A stretch of 9,947 bases of DNA from NCBI GenBank assembly GCA_017998575.1, contig JAGOCV010000137.1, positions 1-9,947 on the forward strand. The letters run 5' to 3'. The stretch is from Burkholderiaceae bacterium (GTDB taxonomy: Bacteria; Pseudomonadota; Gammaproteobacteria; Burkholderiales; Burkholderiaceae). Position numbers and translations under genes: made by a program. This document shows, in pieces, positions 6,424-9,947 of the stretch (the first letter of the stretch is position 1; the number at the start of each line of letters is the position of its first letter). The notes beneath the pieces are model-generated. The model did no database searches. It saw only the letters and a list, made by a program, of their open reading frames with translations, and had not been told where the DNA came from.

Positions 6424-6930
6424 ATGAAGCGAATTCTTCCCTACGCCGCCGCACTCGCCGTGCTGGTCGCCGCCGTCGCAGCGTACATCCTCTCGATGGG
6501 CAATGCCACTGCGGCGCCGCCTTCGACCTTCGTGCTGCTCGACGGCAGCCGCAAGACCACCGACGATCTCAAGGGCCGTGTGACGCTGGTGAACTTCTGG
6601 GCAACCAGCTGCACCACCTGCGTGGCCGAGATGCCGCGCATCGTCGAGACGCATGACAAATACAAGGCGCAGGGCTTCGGCACGCTGGCCGTGGCCATGA
6701 GCTACGACCCGCCGAGCTATGTGGTGAACTTCGCCCAGACGCGCAAGCTGCCGTTCGAGGTGGCGATCGACAACACCGGTGACGTGGCGCGTGCCTGGGG
6801 CGACGTCCAGCTCACGCCCACAACTTACGTAGTCAACAAGCGTGGCGAGATCGTCAAGCGCTACATCGGCGAGCCCGACTTCCCCGAACTGCACCGCCTG
6901 ATCGAGCGTCTGCTGGCCGAGCAGGCCTGA
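6424..6930 (+). CDS. TlpA-like membrane-anchored thiol-disulfide oxidoreductase
   Basis: A 168-residue thioredoxin-fold protein of the TlpA/ResA kind. Residues 4-23 are a single hydrophobic N-terminal segment (signal anchor), so the catalytic domain faces the periplasm. The active site is NFWATSCTTCVAEMP with Cys63 and Cys66. The Thr-Thr between the cysteines differs from the WCxPC form common in ResA and TlpA. The cis-proline loop is QLTPTTYVV, and NKRGEIVKRYIGEPD near the end matches the family. Likely roles are reduction of periplasmic disulfides, for example in cytochrome c maturation or on a specific partner; the partner cannot be named. There is no clear Shine-Dalgarno before the ATG, and the gene starts 15 nt from the divergent DUF4197 start, so its promoter must lie within that gene. 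A strong terminator follows 21 nt after the stop. Confidence 0.92.
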   Translation: MKRILPYAAALAVLVAAVAAYILSMGNATAAPPSTFVLLDGSRKTTDDLKGRVTLVNFWATSCTTCVAEMPRIVETHDKYKAQGFGTLAVAMSYDPPSYVVNFAQTRKLPFEVAIDNTGDVARAWGDVQLTPTTYVVNKRGEIVKRYIGEPDFPELHRLIERLLAEQA

Positions 6931-6951
6931 TACGGCAGCGCGAGCGCCAGC

Positions 6952-6979
6952 AAAAAGCCGGCCCTCTGGCCGGCTTTTT
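6952..6979. terminator. Bidirectional rho-independent terminator between tlpA-like and cytochrome c' genes
   Basis: AAAAAGCCGGCC (6952-6963) and GGCCGGCTTTTT (6968-6979) form a perfect 12-bp stem with a CTCT loop. The G/C core is flanked by five A on one side and five T on the other, so it works in both directions, ending the TlpA transcript rightward and the cytochrome c' transcript leftward. Confidence 0.93.
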
Positions 6980-7009
6980 CATGCCCCGGCCGCAGCCAGG
7001 CGCACCTGA

Positions 7010-7456
7010 TCAGTTGCGGAATGCGTCGTGGCAGGCCTTGCACGAGGCAGCGGTGGAGCCCACCGAAACCTTGATCGCATCGAGGTTGCCGGTCTTGGAC
7101 GTCACGGCCAGCTTGTCCATCTCGGCGATGGCGTTGTCCTGCAGTTGCTTGAACTTGGCCTGTTCCTTCCAGATCTCGGGCTTGGCCTTGCCCCCCTCGG
7201 TGCCCGGGCCGAAACCGCTCCAGGGCAGTTTGATCAGGTCGGCCGCCTTCTGCGAGCGCTCGGCCGCCTCGGCGGCGTCGAAGGCAACGCGGCCCTGGGC
7301 CATGCCCGCCACGCGGCCGAAGTTCTGCTGCATTTCCTTGAGGGTGGACTGGCGATGCTTGATCGCGTCCTGAGGCGAAGCAAACGGCTGCGCGAATGCC
7401 TGGGCAGACAGCGCGAGCGTGGCAGCGGCGAGCGCCACGGAGGCAAGGGACTTCAT
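7010..7456 (-). CDS. Cytochrome c' (class II cytochrome c)
   Basis: A 148-residue periplasmic haem protein. A clear Sec signal peptide, MKSLASVALAAATLALSAQA, ends at about Ala22, leaving a mature chain of about 126 residues beginning QPFASPQDAIKHR, the usual size for cytochrome c'. The single haem-binding motif CKACH (Cys139, Cys142, His143) is six residues from the C-terminus, the placement typical of class II four-helix cytochromes. Cytochromes c' bind NO and CO at five-coordinate haem and are linked to nitric oxide tolerance or electron transfer. The start at 7456 follows AAGGA with good spacing; the frame is open far upstream but without a signal peptide there. It is divergent from cytochrome b561 across 168 nt, a neighbour pair that supports a shared redox role. 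Confidence 0.93.
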   Translation of the reverse strand: MKSLASVALAAATLALSAQAFAQPFASPQDAIKHRQSTLKEMQQNFGRVAGMAQGRVAFDAAEAAERSQKAADLIKLPWSGFGPGTEGGKAKPEIWKEQAKFKQLQDNAIAEMDKLAVTSKTGNLDAIKVSVGSTAASCKACHDAFRN

Positions 7457-7624
7457 CGGGGGTTCCTTTGTGGTTGTGGGAATCGGTTCCAGTGCAAATG
7501 ATTCACCGGCTGGCGGAAAGTTCTCAAGGAACCAAAATCGGGCCGCATCGCCTAAGCAGGAAACCGGCCAGTGCCGCCAAAGGCCCGCCCACCATACCAA
7601 ACCACGCCACGAGGGAACACATCC
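7457..7624. promoter_or_regulatory. Divergent intergenic region of cytochrome c' and b561 genes
   Basis: This 168-nt region must hold the promoters for both genes. GGTTCCTT (7461-7468) and AAGGAACC (7526-7533) are an exact 8-nt inverted repeat; the first copy overlaps the ribosome site of the cytochrome c' gene. A smaller GGAA-tcgg-TTCC symmetry lies at 7479-7490. I see no clear FNR, NsrR or other named operator, nor a confident -35/-10 pair. Confidence 0.4.
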
Positions 7625-8290
7625 ATGCCATCTACCATCCGGGTCTGGGATCTGCCCACGCGCCTGTTCCACTGGGTCCTTGCCCTCAGCGTCATCGGCC
7701 TCATCACGACGGGCTACCTCGGCATCATGCAATGGCACTTCAGGCTGGGCTACATGGTGCTCGCGCTGCTGCTGTTCCGGCTGGTGTGGGGCGTGATCGG
7801 CGGCCGCTGGTCGCGTTTCGGCAGCTTCATCTACTCGCCGGCCAGCCTCGTGCGCCACGTGCGCGGCGCCGGCCACCCGGACCACGCGATCGGGCACTCT
7901 CCGCTGGGAGCACTGTCGGTTTTCGGCTTGTTGCTGATCCTGGCACTGCAGGTGCTCACCGGCCTGACGAGCGACGACGCGATTTCCTTCACCGGCCCGC
8001 TGGCGCCGTTCGTTTCCGGCAGCGTGGTCGATTGGGCCACGGGCTATCACAAGGACGTGGGCCAATGGCTGGTGATCGCGCTGGTGGTTCTGCACGTGCT
8101 GGCCATCGCGTTCTACCGTATTGCGAAGGGCCAGAACCTCACGGCGGCCATGATTGACGGCGACAAGACGGTGGAGTCGGAGCCGCCGCCACCGTCGTCG
8201 CGCGATGACATGCGCACGCGCATCGCAGCCTTGGTGCTGCTGGCCGTGTGCGTGGCCATGGCCTGGTGGGTGCAGGGCCTGGGCGCCTGA
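7625..8290 (+). CDS. Cytochrome b561 (di-haem b-type membrane cytochrome)
   Basis: A 221-residue inner-membrane protein of the bacterial cytochrome b561 family. It begins STIRVWDLPTRLFHWVLA, the conserved VWDxPxRxFHW opening of the family, with His16 in helix 1. Further helices lie at about 41-60, 92-113 and 144-163. Other candidate haem ligands are His91 (GHSPLGALSVF), His142 and His157 (YHKDVGQWL ... VVLHVL). After a charged, proline-rich linker (residues about 176-196) a last hydrophobic segment forms an extra C-terminal helix. Such proteins pass electrons between the quinone pool and periplasmic carriers. The start at 7625 follows GAGGG at a 9-nt spacer and gives the family N-terminus, so the earlier in-frame ATG at 7571 is rejected. 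The divergent cytochrome c' is the likely redox partner. Confidence 0.93.
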   Translation: MPSTIRVWDLPTRLFHWVLALSVIGLITTGYLGIMQWHFRLGYMVLALLLFRLVWGVIGGRWSRFGSFIYSPASLVRHVRGAGHPDHAIGHSPLGALSVFGLLLILALQVLTGLTSDDAISFTGPLAPFVSGSVVDWATGYHKDVGQWLVIALVVLHVLAIAFYRIAKGQNLTAAMIDGDKTVESEPPPPSSRDDMRTRIAALVLLAVCVAMAWWVQGLGA

Positions 8291-8332
8291 GGCGCGGCGG
8301 GCTCCGGCCTGGGGTATGCAGCCGGTGCGGGC

Positions 8333-8338
8333 TAAACT
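8333..8338 (+). promoter_or_regulatory. Candidate -10 box for the GNAT gene
   Basis: TAAACT (4 of 6 match to TATAAT) in the 82-nt gap after the b561 gene, with no clear -35. If used, transcription would start near 8345, downstream of the ATG at 8316, and this would favour the GTG at 8373 as the start. The same TAAACT lies upstream of the TlpA-like gene (6390-6395). Confidence 0.3.
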
Positions 8339-8372
8339 GTGGACGCCGTCCGTCCACGCCGATCCATCGCCC

Positions 8373-8861
8373 GTGCCCCAGCCGTCCGTCCAGTTGCGTC
8401 TCGCGCAGAGTCCTGCCGACATCGAACACGCAAAGTCCATCTTCCGGGAATACGCGGAAACGCTCTCGATCGACCTGGCCTTCCAGGGCTTCGAGAGCGA
8501 ACTGCTGGAACTGCCGGGAGACTATGCGCAGCCGCGCGGCGCACTGCTGCTGGCGATGGTGGACGGCGACGTGGCGGGCTGCTGCGCGTTGCGGCCGCTC
8601 GACGCCGTGGACTATCCGAATGCCTGCGAGATGAAGCGCCTGTATGTTCGACGCGCCTACCGGGGGTTCGGCCTGGGCCGCCAACTGGCCGAGGCCATCC
8701 TCGATTCAGCCCGCCTGGCGGGCTATGCCACGGTGCTGCTGGACACGCTCGACGACATGGAGGCCGCCCGGGCGCTGTACGAGGAGCTGGGCTTCCGCAG
8801 CATTCCGCCCTACTACCACAACCCTGTAGCAGGCGCTCACTATCTCAAGGCGGACCTGTGA
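8373..8861 (+). CDS. GNAT family N-acetyltransferase
   Basis: A GCN5-related acetyltransferase transferring acetyl from acetyl-CoA to an unknown amine. Taken from the GTG at 8373 it has 162 residues. The fold can be followed in order: helix 1 (AKSIFREYAETL), strands 2-3 (ALLLAMVDGDVAGCCALRPL), strand 4 (CEMKRLYVRRAYR), then motif A with the CoA-pyrophosphate loop R-G-F-G-L-G at residues 97-102 and its helix. LLDTLDDMEAARALYEELGF is the familiar C-terminal motif B region, followed by PPYYHNP. An in-frame ATG at 8316 would add 19 residues with no domain similarity, and neither start has a strong ribosome site. I favour the GTG because the domain starts right after it and a possible -10 lies between the two. 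It follows b561 by 82 nt and ends 18 nt from the convergent peroxiredoxin. The substrate is not predictable. Confidence 0.88.
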   Translation: MPQPSVQLRLAQSPADIEHAKSIFREYAETLSIDLAFQGFESELLELPGDYAQPRGALLLAMVDGDVAGCCALRPLDAVDYPNACEMKRLYVRRAYRGFGLGRQLAEAILDSARLAGYATVLLDTLDDMEAARALYEELGFRSIPPYYHNPVAGAHYLKADL

Positions 8862-8879
8862 GCGCCCGCATCTGGCGGA

Positions 8880-9386
8880 TCAGGCCTTGGCCTGAGCCAG
8901 CATCGTGCCGGCGTCGCTCACTTCGAACTTGCCCGGGGCTTCGACGTTGAGCGTGGCCACCTTGCCGTCGCGCACCAGCATCGAGTAACGGTTGCTGCGC
9001 ACGCCCATGCCGCGGCCGGTCAGATCCAGCGTGAGGCCCGCTGCCTTGGAGAAATCGCCACTGCCGTCGGCCAGCATGCGCACCTTGGTGCCGGTCTTCT
9101 GGTCGCGCGCCCAGGCGCCCATCACGAAAGCATCATTCACGCTCACGCACCAGATCTCGTCGACGCCAGCCGCCTTGAGCTCTTCAGCTTTCTCCACATA
9201 GCCCGGCACGTGCTTGGCCGAGCAGGTGGGCGTGAAGGCGCCCGGCACGGCGAACAGCGCGATGGTCTTGCCAGCCGACGCCTTGGCCACGTCGACCGCA
9301 TTGGGGCCGATGCTGCAACCGTTTCCTTCGACTTCCGAATACTCCATCAGCGTGGCCGACGGCAGGGATTCACCGACTTTGATCAT
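8880..9386 (-). CDS. Peroxiredoxin, Prx5 / type II family
   Basis: A 168-residue cytoplasmic thiol peroxidase that reduces hydrogen peroxide and alkyl hydroperoxides. The peroxidatic cysteine is Cys55 in VPGAFTPTCSAKHVPGY, the conserved PGxFTPxCS motif of the Prx5 family. Cys80 in EIWCVSVND lies 25 residues later, a spacing like that of the second Cys of plant type II peroxiredoxins, so it may be a resolving Cys or the enzyme may use glutathione/glutaredoxin. Cys24 is an extra. VNDAFVMGAWA is also typical. The ATG at 9386 has AGGAG with a 7-nt spacer; the GTG one codon earlier is less likely. The gene lies 85 nt downstream of rpsQ and only about 18 nt past the T-tract of the ribosomal-operon terminator, which constrains where its promoter can be. 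Confidence 0.95.
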   Translation of the reverse strand: MIKVGESLPSATLMEYSEVEGNGCSIGPNAVDVAKASAGKTIALFAVPGAFTPTCSAKHVPGYVEKAEELKAAGVDEIWCVSVNDAFVMGAWARDQKTGTKVRMLADGSGDFSKAAGLTLDLTGRGMGVRSNRYSMLVRDGKVATLNVEAPGKFEVSDAGTMLAQAKA

Positions 9387-9404
9387 CACTTAGCTCCTCG
9401 AGGG

Positions 9405-9439
9405 GAAAAAAGAAAAACGGCCCACATTGTGGGCCGTTT
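9405..9439 (-). terminator. Rho-independent terminator of the S10 ribosomal operon
   Basis: On the minus strand, AAACGGCCCACA (complement of 9428-9439) and TGTGGGCCGTTT (complement of 9415-9426) form a 12-bp perfect stem around one centre base; in practice the last pairs would open to make the loop. TTTTTCTTTTTT follows directly (9405-9416 and flank). It lies 32 nt after the rpsQ stop. Confidence 0.92.
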
Positions 9440-9455
9440 CTTCAGGGCTTGTCAC
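9426..9455 (-). promoter_or_regulatory. Possible sigma-70 promoter for the peroxiredoxin, overlapping the terminator
   Basis: On the minus strand GTGACA (9450-9455, 5 of 6 match to TTGACA) is followed after 18 nt by CACAAT (9426-9431, 4 of 6 match to TATAAT), the latter in the centre of the terminator hairpin. A start about 7 nt later would give a transcript lacking the first hairpin arm. The match is modest and could be chance. Confidence 0.3.
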
Positions 9456-9471
9456 CGCAATCGGAGAAGAC

Positions 9472-9741
9472 TCAGACCGTGATCGCCTTTTCAACCAGGC
9501 GCGTGGCGACCCAGTTCTTGGTCTTCGAGATCGGGCGGCTTTCGGTGATCTCGATCATGTCGCCGATGTGGAACTCACCGTTTTCGTCGTGAGCGTGGTA
9601 CTTGCTCGAGCGAGCCACGATCTTGTCGTACATCGGGTGCTTGACGCGGCGCTCCACGAGCACGGTCACGGTCTTCGCACGCTTGTCGCTGACCACTCGG
9701 CCAACCAGGGTGCGCTTGAGGGATTTTTTAGCTTCCGTCAT
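9472..9741 (-). CDS. rpsQ: 30S ribosomal protein S17
   Basis: S17 is a primary 16S rRNA-binding protein of the small subunit. The 89-residue sequence is a full-length match to the family: [34 protein letters not shown], then [10 protein letters not shown] and the OB-fold end [19 protein letters not shown], the S17 signature region. The ATG at 9741 is favoured over the in-frame GTG at 9747, because the ribosome site TAAGGAG sits 5-6 nt before the ATG and would overlap the GTG. That site includes the rpmC stop codon, so the two genes are tightly coupled (9 nt apart). It is the last gene of the S10 operon here and is followed by a terminator, matching the E. coli order in which S10 ends with rpsQ. 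Confidence 0.98.
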   Translation of the reverse strand: MTEAKKSLKRTLVGRVVSDKRAKTVTVLVERRVKHPMYDKIVARSSKYHAHDENGEFHIGDMIEITESRPISKTKNWVATRLVEKAITV

Positions 9742-9750
9742 GGTCACTCC

Positions 9751-9947
9751 TTAGGCCTTGGTGGATTCGGCCTGCTTCTGGGCAAGCACGGTCTTGGCGC
9801 GGGCGATGGCGCGGCGGGTGATACGCAATTGGGCAACGTTGCCCAGTTGCTGCGTCGCCTTCTGCATGCGCAGGTTGAAGTGGGCCTTCTGCAGGTCCTT
9901 CACTTCGGCTTGCAGGCCGGCAACGTCCTTCTGGCGCAGTTCAGCAG
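9751..9947 (-). CDS. rpmC: 50S ribosomal protein L29, partial (start outside window)
   Basis: The last 64 residues of L29 and its TAA stop are present; the start lies just beyond 9947, probably missing only a handful of residues. The visible chain begins [19 protein letters not shown], continues with [17 protein letters not shown], and then [18 protein letters not shown], the conserved helical hairpin by which L29 binds 23S rRNA near the peptide exit tunnel. A short Lys/Gln-rich tail ends the protein. It precedes rpsQ by 9 nt, the standard rplP-rpmC-rpsQ order of the S10 operon. No irregularity is visible. Confidence 0.97.
   Translation of the reverse strand, partial: AELRQKDVAGLQAEVKDLQKAHFNLRMQKATQQLGNVAQLRITRRAIARAKTVLAQKQAESTKA

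Noticed and set aside
5704..6894. 396-residue extended form of the DUF4197 frame
   Set aside because: The extension is antisense to the TlpA-like gene, and the Tat signal with ribosome site places the start at 6408.
7010..8440. 476-residue extended form of the cytochrome c' frame
   Set aside because: The upstream part is antisense to cytochrome b561; the signal peptide and ribosome site define the start at 7456.
1..9947. Mobile elements, CRISPR arrays, tRNA or rRNA genes, phage-defence genes
   Set aside because: No terminal repeats, transposase motifs, regularly spaced repeats, cloverleaf sequences or defence domains were seen, and the gene content and base use look uniformly chromosomal.

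Overview
The window reads as an ordinary chromosomal stretch of a GC-rich betaproteobacterium, most likely order Burkholderiales and close to Comamonadaceae. The grounds are the high-GC codon use, a regulatory-type PTS cluster (EIIA-Man, HPr, EI) with no sugar permease in view, the family-level look of the S17, L29 and Prx5 proteins, and short TAAACT/GATAAT-like promoter boxes. The taxonomy is inference from recognised protein style, not from a search. I see no mobile element, CRISPR array, tRNA or rRNA. No gap between genes exceeds about 170 bases.

Layout. Positions 1-3576 (minus strand) hold a tightly packed run transcribed leftward: a small lipoprotein, a 12-helix MFS transporter, a mannose-type EIIA, HPr (ptsH) and Enzyme I (ptsI, cut by the window start). 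The first three junctions are overlaps of 4, 4 and 32 nt; HPr and EI are 49 nt apart. Positions 3653-5671 (plus) hold an alpha/beta hydrolase and then a protein that looks like a degenerate histidine kinase joined to a degenerate receiver domain. Positions 5704-6408 (minus) encode a Tat-exported DUF4197 protein, head to head with a TlpA-like thioredoxin (6424-6930, plus). The two start codons are only 15 nt apart. A strong bidirectional terminator (6952-6979) separates TlpA from a convergent cytochrome c' gene (7010-7456, minus). That gene is divergent from a cytochrome b561 gene (7625-8290, plus). A GNAT acetyltransferase follows (about 8373-8861, plus) and converges on a Prx5-type peroxiredoxin (8880-9386, minus). 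The right edge is the end of the S10 ribosomal operon: rpmC (partial), rpsQ, then a rho-independent terminator.

How the genes fit together. EI, HPr and EIIA-Man form a phosphorelay that, without IIB/C/D partners, is probably regulatory. Cytochrome c' and b561 are a plausible periplasm-membrane redox pair. TlpA and DUF4197 are both exported but have no demonstrated link. The least conventional item is the pseudo-kinase/pseudo-receiver protein at 4511-5671. I found no convincing wholly new multi-gene system, and most of the window is housekeeping or common accessory content.
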